From the NCBI GenBank assembly GCA_020744425.1, contig JAGMUV010000007.1:2232001-2296000 (forward strand): DNA of 64,000 nucleotides, read 5' to 3'. Shown piece by piece: positions 11,901 to 23,435 of this stretch. Below the pieces are notes generated by a model that had not been told where the DNA came from, ran no database searches, and saw only the letters and a program-made list of their open reading frames with translations. The position numbers and the translations under genes were made by a program. The stretch is from Dactylonectria macrodidyma. Lineage: Eukaryota > Ascomycota > Sordariomycetes > Hypocreales > Nectriaceae. Each line of letters opens with the position of its first letter. The stretch's first letter is position 1.

Positions 11901-14897
11901 TTGCCCTCCACAACGTGCTCGTTGAGCCAAGGCAGCTCGCTCATGCGGAGGTAGTTGCGGAACAGAGGGTGCTTGTTGACCGATCCGGGCACTCTGTGAC
12001 CGAGAACCGAGTGACGGAATGGGCGCTGGCGGTGATCCCGAATCACACGGGTCTCTGACCAGTATCGTCGATGATCCCAGCTATACGTAGGAAGACCGCT
12101 GAGCTTCGATCCAGTAGACGAAGCGAGCAGCAAGCCATCGATGTCTCGGCTGAGGTTCTGGTTGGCCGCAACAAGGTCAACTGGGTAACCTAAGCTAAAA
12201 AGAGTACCAGCCATGCCTAAGAGACCCCTGAAGTCAGGAACGCCACGGGTAAGAGAAGCAACATAAGGGAGGTCTAGCTTTAGAGCCTTGGTGGTCTGTC
12301 GGGATGGTCCCTTTAGGGCCGGATGGGGACCAATCTCAACCAAGATATCAACGTTCTGATCGTCCTGCTCGTCTAAAAGGATGCCCGTGAGAGCGTCCGA
12401 GAAGCGAACAGCCTGGACCATGTTGGCCGCCCAGTAGGAGGCGCTCATGTTCTCGGGGTCAGCGAGACGAGCCGTCACGCTCGAGAACATCTTGCACTTT
12501 GGCTCCTGGGTCTTGAAGCCCTTGTGCGCCTTGAGAGCATTCTCATAGGCCGGCGCCAAGGGGAACATGTGGTGCGAGTGAAACGCCTGCTTGACAATAA
12601 GCTGGCGGACAAAGACCTTTCTCTCGGTCAACTTGTCTTTGAGTTCGAGGATCGCATCCTCGTCGCCCGACACAGTCATGGTGGAAGGGCTGTTCACCGC
12701 AGCAATGTTAAGCCGTCCGATGTACGGCTTCAGCTCTTCGAGGCATTCACTCTCCGGGAGACCAACGGCCATCATACCTCCGGGAACACCGTCCTCATTA
12801 CTCGCAGACATGTATCTGCCACGATAGTACGCCGCAATGAGGGCATTCTCAAAGGACAGGATGCCTGCTGCGTAGGAAGCTCCCATCTCGCCCGAAGAAT
12901 GGCCGACAACTCCATTAGGCTTGATGCCCCAGCACTCGAGCAAGTCAACAATTGCGAGCTGAAGAGCCGTGCAAATTGTCTGAGAGTAGAGAGTCTCTCC
13001 TAGCAAGCTGTTCTCCTTTGTCTTTAGGAGCTCCGCAAGAATGGACCATTCAGGAGCGTCGGGGAGCGCCCTCAGGATAGAGTCGCACCTTTGGATGCTC
13101 TGCCGAAAATGAGGGCACTCCTCGATGAGCTGCCGGCCCATAGCATGCCATTGAGCACCCTGGCCTGTAAAAATGAAGCCGAGTCGAGGCGTAGTCTTCA
13201 GGGTGGGGGTCCAAGGTGCGGCTGGACGAGGCGTCGACAGCTGCTCAAGCAGAACAGCAGCGTCTTCGGCCACGATAAAAGACCGCTGCTGGTGCATAGT
13301 GCGCCTGGTAGAAAGACTGTATGCCAGGTCTTCAATGTTGGCCTCACTGCCGTCCTTGAGGTACGTGGAAAGAGCCTCTTCGGCAAGTTCGCCAGCCTTG
13401 GCTGAGTGGGAGGTCAGGGGAACGAGGTAGGGCCTCGAGTGAACCCCATTGGCAATTGGCTGGGTGACTTTGACTTGAGTATCCTGGATAAACTCTTCAA
13501 GCAAGACATGACCGTTTGTCCCGCCATATCCAAAGGAGTTGATGCTGGCACGTCGGGCAGTTCCCTCAGGAACCTTCCACTCCGTGAGGCTTGTGGGGAC
13601 GGCAATCTTCCAATTCTCAAAGTCGATGTTGGGGTTTGGGTTCTTGAAGTGCATGTTTGGTGGGATCATGCCATTCTCGAGAGCCATGGTTGTCTTGATG
13701 ATGCCAGCCAAGCCAGAGGCACCTTCAAGATGGCCAATATTTGTCTTGACGGACCCAACATAGAGTGGGCTCTCACGGCCTGGAGCAAAGACAGCACCAA
13801 TGGCGCGAGTCTCAATAGGATCACCGGCCGCAGTGCCTGTTCCATGAGCCTCAAAGTACTGCGTGTCTCGAGGATCGAGGCCAGCGTTCTCGTAAGTCGT
13901 ACGGATGAGAGCCTCCTGGGCGGCAGAGTTGGGGAGAGTGATTCCGTTCTTCCTGCCATCGTGGTTCGAGCCGGTGGCGCGAACAACGGCTCGGATGTTG
14001 TCGCCGTGAGCCATGGCATCGCTCTTGCGCTTAAGGATAACGCAAGTGATGCCCTCACCTCTGACATAGCCACTGCCAGAGGCATCAAAGGCGGCGCAGC
14101 GGCCATTGGTAGAGAGCATGCCAAGGTCGGTCATGGTGACGAAGACATTGCTGTCGTAGTGCAACGCAGAGCCGACGATGATGGAAATCTCCGACTCTCG
14201 GTTCTGCAAAGTCTGGCTTCCCAGATGGAAGCAGACGAGAGACGACGAGCAAGCAGTGTCAATGGTCACGCTTGTTCCGTGGAGGTTGTAGAAGTATGAG
14301 ATGCGGTTGCTGAGAATCGCATCGCCAGTGCCAGTGACCTGTCGTTGTTAGATATCGTTCTCGGTTCAAAAGGTACACGCCCAATATCAAAGTCAGACTT
14401 ACAGTGTACTTGGGGTAGTATTCCAAGTCTTTGGTCAACATGGCGTTGTAGTCGTTGGTGAAACTACCACAAAAGACAGAGGCGCCAGACCCACTGATCT
14501 CCTGCATGGTGATTCCAGCATTCTCCAGAGCCTCATACACGACTTCGAGGAGGAGGCGTTGCTGAGGGTCCATGGCCTCTGCCTCTTTTCCAGAGATACC
14601 AAAGAAACTTGCATCAAAGTTTCCGATATCCTGGTCGAGGAAGTAGCCAAAACGAGCGTTGGTCTAGGAGCTTCGGTCAGATCATATTCATGTCTGTGAT
14701 GTTGGTAGACTTACAGTTCCTTTGTGGGAAGATTCCGGGTGATAAAACCCGTCAATGTTCAGTCTGTCTTCTGGCATCTTTCGCTGGACATCTTTCTGTT
14801 CACAAATGTTCTGCCAGAGCTTGCTGGGCGTAGTAGCGCCGGGAACTCGACAGGCGAGTCCTACGATGACAGTAGGGTCCTGAACTTGAGAAGCCAT
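2906..14897 (-). CDS. PKS-NRPS hybrid synthase, KS-AT-DH-(degenerate MT)-ER-KR-ACP-C-A-T-R
   Basis: Eight exons on the complement: 14897-14715, 14663-14403, 14338-9871, 9821-9154, 9106-8942, 8888-6689, 6630-5669 and 5614-2906, giving 3871 residues. It should build a reduced polyketide and join it to one amino acid. KS has Cys178 (DTACSSS), His313 (EAHGTGT) and His351. AT has Ser629 (GHSSG). DH has His956 ([10 protein letters not shown]) and Asp1145. The methyltransferase slot (about 1270-1370) lacks the SAM-binding glycines. ER has an NADPH site at about 1738 ([11 protein letters not shown]). KR has GGLGGLG at 1949 and Tyr2088. The ACP serine is 2262 (GLDS). The C motif is HHISIDR (2480-2486). 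The A domain crosses the exon 7/8 border in its YTSGSTG core and has Asp3013 and Lys3328. The T serine is 3394 (GGNS). The terminal R fold starts at 3480, with GGDSFIG and YFKTR (Tyr3655, Arg3659) in place of GxxGxxG and YxxxK. The start is the only ATG ahead of the KS motif [13 protein letters not shown]. Product unknown; architecture certain, exon edges by eye. Confidence 0.95.
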
Positions 14898-15355
14898 TTT
14901 GACGAATACAATGTTCTAACGGCTTGAAAGATCAAAGTATATCAGTGAATGGCCTGAAATTGAAGACAAGTCGGGTAAAATGATGGGTTTCAGCTTTGTT
15001 GTTGCTGGGTGTATCTCGGATTGAAGATCTGAAGTTATCAAGTGTCGAAGAGTGGAAAATTCAAGGTTTGAGATGGTGGTATCTAGAAGAGTTCTATCCG
15101 AGTTGCATGAGATGTTGCCTAAGAGAAAGAGCTGAGAAAGGCTGAGAGGAGATAACGAATAGGAGAAAGCTGAGTTGAGATCCGAGAGCTGAGCTGAGAG
15201 AGAACAAAGAGCGATGCGATGAGGTGAAGAAACGACTGACTTCCATGTTAGAGATGAAGCATCATATATGATTCAAAATCCGTCAAGAGGCTTGCGTGAT
15301 ACCCAGCAACCTACACACGAGGCTGTCGCTGTGCGTTGTCGGCAGGGTGAGAAGA

Positions 15356-15477
15356 GCTCCGGCATACCACGGAAAGGCACTGTAAGCCGTGGCCGAACGG
15401 CTTCGGAGCCCAGCCACGGCTAAGCCGGCACCCTGCACCCCCAGAGAATAGAGTGATTCGGCCGTGATCCGGCATAC
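15356..15477. promoter_or_regulatory. nested inverted repeat and duplicated 10-mer upstream of the PKS-NRPS
   Basis: AGCCGTGGC (15385-15393) is the exact inverse of GCCACGGCT (15413-15421). Inside it CCGAA (15393-15397) and TTCGG (15402-15406) form a second inverted pair around CGGC. The 10-mer TCCGGCATAC occurs at 15358-15367 and again at 15468-15477. CGG half-sites in inverted arrangement are typical of Zn2Cys6 binding. The distance to the start codon is 460-580 bases. That it controls the synthase is inference. Confidence 0.4.
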
Positions 15478-18005
15478 GTGCAGCATTGTAGGGCAAGCCT
15501 TGTGGCTAGGCTGGGGGTGAGGTCCTCTCTCATCGCGGAGAATTCCATCACAGCTTCTCTAGTTTGGTAGCAAGTCAGCTTCGCCACCAGCCCCCAACCA
15601 TGACCGAGAGAACCTTTTCCGGATGACTACAGCAGGCCTCAACAGGGTCAACACGAACGGTACTTTGTGCTCTAGAGGGAGAAACCAACCACATACTAAT
15701 GACACCCCTTCAGCAATGCAGAATAAGCAATGGATACGAGCCGTTCTATCAGTAAATTAAATAATAAAAATATGAACAAAGAGAAAACATTCCCATAAAT
15801 TAGTCCATAAACCTACATCTTTAGAGATAAAATGGCATTCCTAGTATAAGTTTATCTATAGAATTCACTCCTAAAGATACAATGCCAGTCGATGTTTTAG
15901 TTAGGTATGCAGTCTTCTTCCACCCCTTGTTTGTGTTGACATCTCTACCTACCCTCCCACGTACTTGTACCTTGCTGCGGGTACGGATACCAACTACCAG
16001 GTTTTTTTTATGGAGATGTCAGACAGATCCATTAGCGATTGGGTTTCCAGATGATTGTGGCCATGTAGGGACGGAGATGGCCATAGCCTCCTCCATATTA
16101 GCTACCAACTGTAAGCAAATACCCGCAGATCTTAGGTCAGGAAAGTTAGTCTTACCAAAGTCACAATACGACCTCACCGATCATCGCCCTTCTCGGAATC
16201 ACCCCGAGCCGTGCGTTCCACTCCTAATCCAACTCGTCACGCCTTCCTTTCCCCGAACGGCTTACCGTGTTGAATCCGGAAAGAAGAAATCACACAAGAG
16301 CCGGCCACTAATGAGAGAGACCAGTCAGCCAGCATCCCCTGCGCATCCGCTTTTGGTGTAGATCGCTCTCCAGCGCTTACCCTGTCCGTGTCACAAATTC
16401 TCCGTTTGGGGGGTGCACTATTTGCGTTGTCGAGATTCGTAGCAGCATTGGCAAAAGAGATGCGTTTGCTTGTATTGTAACTATTACCAAAACGATGCAG
16501 TGAGCAAGGCTGAGCTGGATAAGGAAGAGCGGACGGAGAGGGCTGAGGCGGGCGTGGCTGAGGTGTAATGGACGTGGGGCATCACGATGGATTCACAATT
16601 CACAATTCATGCATGCATGAGTATAGTGCAATCAGTGAAGACAAGTCTAAGGTGCTAGGGATAATGAGAATAGAACAACCTTGAGAGAGATTGCGTTCTG
16701 TATCCTGCGCATCTAAATTTTGATAAAATTGGATTATCTGCTTGTTGGCTACCTCATTCTGGTTGCACCCCATTTTTTGACTAGTTCAGTGATGCATTCC
16801 CCCAAGGCCGAGTGAACTTAACTGTTCTTGGCTACCAGTCGCGAAAATAGCATTCAACAAAATACCAACCGAAATCCCTAGGCATTTTCGTCCACGGTGC
16901 AGTATGCCTGTACCTGGCAAGGCGCTTTTGTAAAGCTTGCATAGACGACATGGCATCTCAGATAGCAACACCCGCAACTAGACGGAGGGATCGCCTTCCA
17001 ACTGGACTGAAGGAGCCGCGTTCGTTGGCAGTTTACCCGGTATCAGGAATCGAAGCACAGCCATCGGGGGCGAGGGATTCGATCAAAGAGCCTGTTCCAT
17101 TGAAAATCCGCTTGCATGGAGGAAGTGGACCATAGGGTAGGGACAGGGTACTGTAAGACGGATGGGATTCCTTGTCAGTGACTTACACTAAGGAATGAAC
17201 CTACCCTATACCAAAACTGTGAGTTGAGCAGAAATCCGTGAGCAATTCAATCACTGAGAATTGGAAATGGAGCCGCAGTCACTTCATTGCGTGTGAATAT
17301 CCCTAGATAGAGCATAGATTTAATTAATCAAGGGATTCGTAAGGTCAATGTCAAACCCTAATGTCAGATTCCGTCAATAACGCTTTGCTGTCTTGACGAT
17401 GAAGGAAACCATCTTTTCAATGCTCCAGTAAATTGATAATTATCCATCGCCTTGAAGGTTAGGCAAAGCATAGATTCCATGCAAAAAGGCGTGGTGTAGA
17501 GTGTCGCCCAACCTCGTCATTAGCAAGCCAGAATCTAGGACTATGGTTCCCCTCATTCAAACGCGGATCGCCACGTCCAACTAGCATGAGATGGAGATGG
17601 CGCCAGAGCTCCGGATTGCTATTCTTGATCCACCTTATCTCTCTACGCATCCGCACCCTGGTAAGAATGAAAGAGATCGCGTCAAAGTCCGCCCGCGCGG
17701 CTGTGCACGCCCCGGTCAACCGCGTCTTTCGGCGGCGCTTCAAACGACCTAAATGTAGTCTCTTTCTTGGGCCTCTGACACGGCACACGGTCAGCCGCAG
17801 TTGGTCCCCCACGAATCAGAATTGCTCCCGGCGACTCCACGCGGGCGAAACGTCGGTGGGGGAGGAGTTAGAAGGCGGGCTGGTGGTGAAAGGTCCTGGT
17901 CGGTGGCTTACGCCATGGCAGAGGGATGACGCGGGACAACTCACCGGGGACTGCTGCGTGACAGGGTCGAAGGAGTAAAGCTAGAGATGGGCTTGCTTGT
18001 GCTGC

Positions 18006-18089
18006 AGGGATGGGGGTTGAGGGATGAGGGAGGGGAGCAGGGATGAGCTAACAGGGATCAAGGAGCGGTGATGATGGCCTTACAGGGAT
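18006..18089 (+). repeat. five interspersed AGGGAT copies in a G-rich stretch
   Basis: AGGGAT begins at 18006, 18020, 18039, 18053 and 18084, four of the copies followed by G or C in AGGGATG/AGGGATC. It is short and of low complexity. Confidence 0.5.
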
Positions 18090-19187
18090 GGTCCATTTAA
18101 ACTTGAGGTCGCCTGTACGAAGTACGATATGCGGTACGTGGTTCCAGTGCTACCTTCACCTTTACAACATAAGCAATGCAGTTACAAAGGGCCGACACGT
18201 ACTTGGCGCCAAGCTTGAAGCTATTCGGCTGAGACTTGGCGCAGCTCTACGTAGTAGTCAGCTTATATATATGGCGGTGATGGGAGATCCATCCCAAGCG
18301 ATGATGATATGATGCTTGAACTTGCCACGTCGAGGAGAAAACCTCGGAGATGGAATTATATCCGGTAGAGGGAGATATTGGAAAAAGAACCCAAACTTAA
18401 GACAGACGAGAAGAGCGTAGAGGCCATCGCAGCCCGTGTGCCATCCATGGGCTTCCCCATGTCAGGCCCCGCCACCACCCATGACCCTTGCCTGCCATGC
18501 ATTCGGCTTTTCTTGCAGATCGGCACTGCTTTCTGACTACCGAGAAAGCGGTGGTGGCAGGGCTCGTTGAGCCAACTGCTTTCGCTTCTAGCTGCTGCTT
18601 AGACTCATGCCCCGCTGCACGCAGCTCCAAGTCTTGCAGGCGCGGGGTGAAAAAACTAAAGAAATGAGCAGGAAATGGGAATTGGAAAGCGAACGTTGTT
18701 ATCGTGACGCCCCGACAAAGTCATTAGGCGCCCGTCTTCGGAGTAGAGCGCTGGTCGTTTGGCGAGACGACACGTCTGGGGGAACACCATCGTCAGCCCG
18801 CCCTGTTGAAGCACAACCTCGAGCTGAAAGCAAAAGGCTCCTCCCCCAATGATCTGGAGCGACGACAGGACCAGGGCTCCGGGAAATTTCCCCAGTGGTA
18901 AGAGTCATCAGCGAGTACTTGGCCGTTGGACGAGCAGCAGCGGCAACAGCAGTAGGACTCGTCATTGGGCAATCTCGCGTTCGCCTGTGCTTCATCAACA
19001 ACTATAGAATTGAAGCTTTCTGCCGCGATAGTTCACGGCTTCTTGCTCGACATTTGGTGGTGGCTGGTATGACCGAGCAAGTATGACGGCTGATATCACC
19101 GGGCACGAGGGTGTAACCTAGGTCGGGCTGAATGAACACATGTTACCTAAAAAGGGTCTTCTGATCCTTCGCAGATTCACGTATGTA

Positions 19188-19208
19188 TGATCAGTGATCA
19201 GTGATCAC
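19188..19208. repeat. three tandem TGATCA-containing 7-mers
   Basis: TGATCAG, TGATCAG and TGATCAC follow one another directly. Each contains the palindrome TGATCA. Confidence 0.7.
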
Positions 19209-20819
19209 TATGTACGAACGGCACTTTTTTTCCTTTGGCGAGTCCGTCTCGCAGGCATCCGTGTCGATCACAGCAGAGGCATTGGCCCGGCGAAGGCGAC
19301 CTGCTTACTCCGCGCTGCTCACTGTTTCACAGCATCTGCCACCAGAAAATCCACGCTCATGTTATTACAACAGAGCATCATCTGTGTTGTACTAATTACT
19401 ACAATGAATTAGTATACCCGGACCCGCCACGAAGTGAGGGGTCAAAACAAACCAACGTCAAGGTCCCCCTTGGTGGTTTCCTGAGTATTGGCTGGGTAAG
19501 AGGAGAGTGGGTAGCCCCAGAACCAGGCACCTAAATGGAGCCAAAAATACCCAACGGGCTGAAAAAGCCACGGACTTAAAGCTTCGCCTCGCTCGAAAAA
19601 GGTCTCGGGATGTACCGATGCTGCAACCTCATTGGGCGCACGTCGAACATGGGCGAGGCGTTTTGAGGCCACTGAGACATTTGTTTTACGTACCTATGTA
19701 GGGAGACAGAACTTGCATATGGGGAGGGGAAAGGAGGGGGGGCGCATGGTTTGGATTGACGCGATGTAGGATCTGTTCCCTTGAGCCTGTGATGAAATCC
19801 CAGTGCACACTGTCGATGAGTGCTGTAGATGGGCGGGAGCATCCTCTTTCTCACTGTCTTTTGGTGGAGTATTTCACCGTTTGCCATTGTGGATTTCACT
19901 GCCTTCTAATGTGGAATCTCACTGCCTTGTGGAGTGTCGACGGATGATGGATGATGGATCGGTGCTACGGTACGACGGAAGAGATCCGTGAGATCCACAG
20001 TCTGTTGGTTCGGGCCCAACTCGCTTCTACCCGTCTGTTCCTTGCTTACAGCTGGGAAGTGTGGGCAATGGGTGTATCTATCATTCCCGAGTAGGTGTTG
20101 TAGACTGCCCTGTCTGCAAGTCAAGTTGAACCGACCAGTCATCAAGTCACGCAAACGGTCAAAGAAGCCATCCACTCATTCACTCATCCAGTCTGCCGGT
20201 TCATCGGTCACGCAAACACGCAAAATGAAGCATCCAGCCTGCCGGGTTTCAGCTGAAGGGCTCTAAAACAAGCGAGGGAAACGCGGGATGATGGCACTCG
20301 TGAGTCGTGATTCGTTTGTCTAAATCTAGCCCCGAGGAGAAGGGCCCATAACTATACTTAATACTGCTCAGCCCAGCATCCAAGACTAACCAACCATCCA
20401 CCCCAGCCCAATCGCACTGCACCCCCCAAATGGCTGCTCCATTTTCTTTGGTACCGCATCGCAGAAAAATGTAGGGCGCCATAGAAAGAGAACAATGACA
20501 TATCGTGCTGTAATGACTGTAGAACATCCGTAGCCAGCCATCTCCCGTTTCGCGCAACTTGCCGTACAGTGCCGCTTCCGCACCGTGTACTTAGCACCCC
20601 CTCGATGCTGTAATGGGGGGAGGCATCGTTGCCTGCTCCTTGTTTGCATGCCTCATCCAGAATCCGCCTTGTCCAAAGGATGAATGAAAAATATGAGTAG
20701 AAATGCTCAACGCCGAAAACTCAAAAACACCATCGCTTAGAAGCCACCAAGAACATTTTTGCTGCTATGGTTATGCGAAAAGGAATCGATGCTGTTGCTG
20801 ATCGCTCCCCATACCACCC

Positions 20820-23435
20820 CTACACGGGCCGCTTACCGCTTGGCCGATCGAAGTAGTAGTAAACCGAATCCATGTCATGGCCAGCCGTAGCTCCATCAGC
20901 ACTCGGCCAGTCCCATTGCCCACATGGAACAGGGATAGGGCCCCCCATGTCAAAGTCCATCATGTTTGGCATCTGGGGGTACCATGAGTTCTGCATGTCC
21001 ACCAAATCGGCCAGACTCATGTGCTCCCCGTTTGCACCGCCCAGAGGATTCGCATCCAGGACGTCGGGGAAGACGACGTCCGGATGCGGCCATTCGGGCT
21101 TGCTGGCCTCCTCAAAGGGGGTGAATGAGTTGCTGGTGGATGACGTCCCGGAGGAGGACCTGGTTGAGTTTGGCATCGAGGATTGCATGCTAGAACTGCT
21201 TCCCACGCACCCATATGGCGATGAAACGTCAATGTCGATCCTGGGAATCGGCAGACGGTCAGAATCCGTAGTAGGGAAGCCTCGAGGGCTTCGTTGTGGG
21301 GAGTCGGACAGGGATGCCATCCGAGCATTTTCAGGAGATGGAGCCCCAGAGGAGTTTGAGGCTGAGGAACCTGAGGTGCAGAATATTCGCACACAGCTTT
21401 TAAGGTTCTTGCGAACCAGACGAATCAAGGTTCCCTGGTTGAGAAAATCGTTCTGACTCATGTCATATAGCCGTCGGGTCAGCATCTGGAGCCGACCCTC
21501 GTACACCTGGATCAGGGATGCGTCGTGAGGATTGAACCGTGCATGGATGGATTTCAGGGCGCGGGCGCAGGTATCGAGGGACATGCAGAAGACATCAGGG
21601 AATGAGCCACGGAGGGATGGAGTGATGCCAAATAGATCCTGCGGCTGTTCAGAGATGGATCCAAACAACCGGAGAATGTCTTCCGAGGAGGAGCAGAAGC
21701 GCTCGACGATATCTGGCGTGACTGGCTCTTCGAGCTGCATTGGCTGCGGCTCCGGAAACAAAAAGTGTATAGCCATGGCATGGTAGACTGCAAGCACGAG
21801 GCTCCTCGAGGAGTCCTCTGTGACTTGGCGGTTGAGGATGTGGATGCTCTCCATCAGAACCCGGTTGATTTCTCGACACACACTCCCGATATCCTTTGAA
21901 GGCTTCCCTTGCTGGATCCTCTGCAGAGCAAGGAGTGGAGCTTCCTGCCAAAATCCCGTCGTTGGGGACTCGGATGTGTCCGCATCTTGTGGGTAGAGGG
22001 CAAAGATGTGGGCGACAACGCTGGCGATGTGCGCCAGCGGCCACATCTCCCTGATGACATTCTTTTGTTTTTGTAGAGTGCTGAAATTCTCAGAGACGAG
22101 ATCTAGCTGGATCATGACAGATGAAGCTTCTGTTACGGGGAGAAAGATGGCGCTTAATGAAGTAGGCAGTAGTGCTGAAAAGTGGCCGTTGCCCATTTGG
22201 ATGAAAGCCCACAGGCTCAGTGAGTATGTTGTCCAGTAGAGGTAGGCGATGATCTCCTTTTCCACATCAAAGACATCGATACCGTTGATGCGACTCGAAG
22301 TCATGGGAGCAGACGTGTTTGATATCTGGTCCTTGATTTCCGAGGCCATTCGACCAGCAAGCCCAATGTAGCAGATAGCCCGTCGAAGTTGGAATGAGCA
22401 TAGGGCATTCCATGCCAGCAGCATGAGAGCTTGAGCCGTGGAAATGCCACTGTATATTCGTGTCGAGATCCCAGAAGACATGCCGTTGCCGTTGTTGGCA
22501 CTTTGGGTTGGTCGGAGAGGTCTCGTGTGGAGCTGGGAGATGGCCCATCGGAGGAGGACATGGCCACGGGCAATGGAAACATCGTCTCCGATGCTGAAGT
22601 TGGCGTCAGCGAGCATGGTGGCCAGCAAGATCTCGTCATGGGTGCCGTCACGGAGCTCTCGCAGAAGCAAGGTCTTGGAGACGAGGAAGGAAAGGGGATG
22701 GACCGAGTACCAGACGTCGATGAGTTGTGTTTGCTGTCGCTGACCATATTCGGATAAGGGGTTGCTGCCGAGAGGAGGGTTGTCGAACATGGTCTGAGTA
22801 TCATCGCTGGCCAAGCCAGACAGGAAGAAGCGAGCACCGCCTTCCTCGACGTGATGGCAGCCCAATGACCCAAACTGGTCTGTGACAAGACCGACGAGGT
22901 CGTGTGTTAACAAGGATAGGATTCCTGTGTACCTAACATTCTTGGGGCTGAACTTGGTGGCCATGCTCTCAGGACGGTCACGCAGGCTGGTCTGAAGGGT
23001 CCGGTGGTACGCGGCGATGCGTTCTTGCCATGGACTGCTGCGTGGCCCATTGGCGTCTTGAGAAAAGTTCTCGAAGAATCTCTGCTCGAGGGCCATGGCA
23101 ACGCTCTCGCCCACGTCGCCCTGGGGGCCGGGCTCATCCATGATCGAGCTCGGAGGGGACGAGGTTGAGGCTGCTGAGCCGATGGAGATGCCACGCGAGC
23201 GACTGTGTCCCGTCAACCCGTCGGCATTGTGAAAGACGGCCAGGTTCGACTTGCTGCTGCTGTCCTGGGATTGAGGCCGCGTCTTGGGGCGTGAGGGCTC
23301 GAAGTCGTAGATGCAGTCGGCGCCTTGTCTGCGGCACGCCTCACAGATGGTCTCGTTGGAGCACTTGATCTTTCTCGCTCGACAAAAGGCACACGAGCGC
23401 CTCAATGGATGCTTTGAGGCCATGATATCAGTCAA
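20820..23435 (-). CDS. Zn(II)2Cys6 fungal transcription factor
   Basis: A single uninterrupted frame of 871 residues. The N-terminus carries a binuclear zinc cluster with Cys15, 18, 25, 31, 34 and 41 (spacing CX2CX6CX5CX2CX6C) and a basic stretch RARKIK between cysteines 2 and 3. After a Ser-rich linker, the middle (about 200-650) has the length and helical look of the fungal-specific regulatory domain. The C-terminus is Ser/Pro-rich, then acidic, as in activation regions. A second ATG four codons in (23423) could be the start. It lies within the cluster span, between the synthase and the tailoring genes, so a pathway-specific regulator is a fair guess. It could also be a general regulator included by position. 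No orthologue is claimed. Confidence 0.88.
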   Translation of the reverse strand: MTDIMASKHPLRRSCAFCRARKIKCSNETICEACRRQGADCIYDFEPSRPKTRPQSQDSSSKSNLAVFHNADGLTGHSRSRGISIGSAASTSSPPSSIMDEPGPQGDVGESVAMALEQRFFENFSQDANGPRSSPWQERIAAYHRTLQTSLRDRPESMATKFSPKNVRYTGILSLLTHDLVGLVTDQFGSLGCHHVEEGGARFFLSGLASDDTQTMFDNPPLGSNPLSEYGQRQQTQLIDVWYSVHPLSFLVSKTLLLRELRDGTHDEILLATMLADANFSIGDDVSIARGHVLLRWAISQLHTRPLRPTQSANNGNGMSSGISTRIYSGISTAQALMLLAWNALCSFQLRRAICYIGLAGRMASEIKDQISNTSAPMTSSRINGIDVFDVEKEIIAYLYWTTYSLSLWAFIQMGNGHFSALLPTSLSAIFLPVTEASSVMIQLDLVSENFSTLQKQKNVIREMWPLAHIASVVAHIFALYPQDADTSESPTTGFWQEAPLLALQRIQQGKPSKDIGSVCREINRVLMESIHILNRQVTEDSSRSLVLAVYHAMAIHFLFPEPQPMQLEEPVTPDIVERFCSSSEDILRLFGSISEQPQDLFGITPSLRGSFPDVFCMSLDTCARALKSIHARFNPHDASLIQVYEGRLQMLTRRLYDMSQNDFLNQGTLIRLVRKNLKSCVRIFCTSGSSASNSSGAPSPENARMASLSDSPQRSPRGFPTTDSDRLPIPRIDIDVSSPYGCVGSSSSMQSSMPNSTRSSSGTSSTSNSFTPFEEASKPEWPHPDVVFPDVLDANPLGGANGEHMSLADLVDMQNSWYPQMPNMMDFDMGGPIPVPCGQWDWPSADGATAGHDMDSVYYYFDRPSGKRPV

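Larger units (their letters stand above)
14898..20819. other. 5.9 kb gene-poor stretch upstream of the PKS-NRPS
   Basis: This lies between the synthase start and the stop codon of the Zn2Cys6 regulator. The first 1-1.5 kb must hold the synthase promoter and leader. No open frame has domain signatures, and I found no convincing spliced gene, RNA gene or transposon. Short repeats are listed separately. Confidence 0.5.

Noticed and set aside
2906..14897. SwnK (swainsonine) or fusarin synthase identity
   Set aside because: SwnK begins with A-T and lacks the DH-ER set. The fusarin synthase has an MT and no active ER, and the fusarin methyltransferase and aldehyde dehydrogenase genes are absent here.
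15882..16361. 159-codon plus-strand frame upstream of the synthase
   Set aside because: Composition looks random (many Pro, Arg and Ser; no domain); no gene is supported.
17586..17978. 130-codon plus-strand frame in the gene desert
   Set aside because: Arg-rich and without recognisable motifs; a matching minus frame of similar length covers the same DNA.
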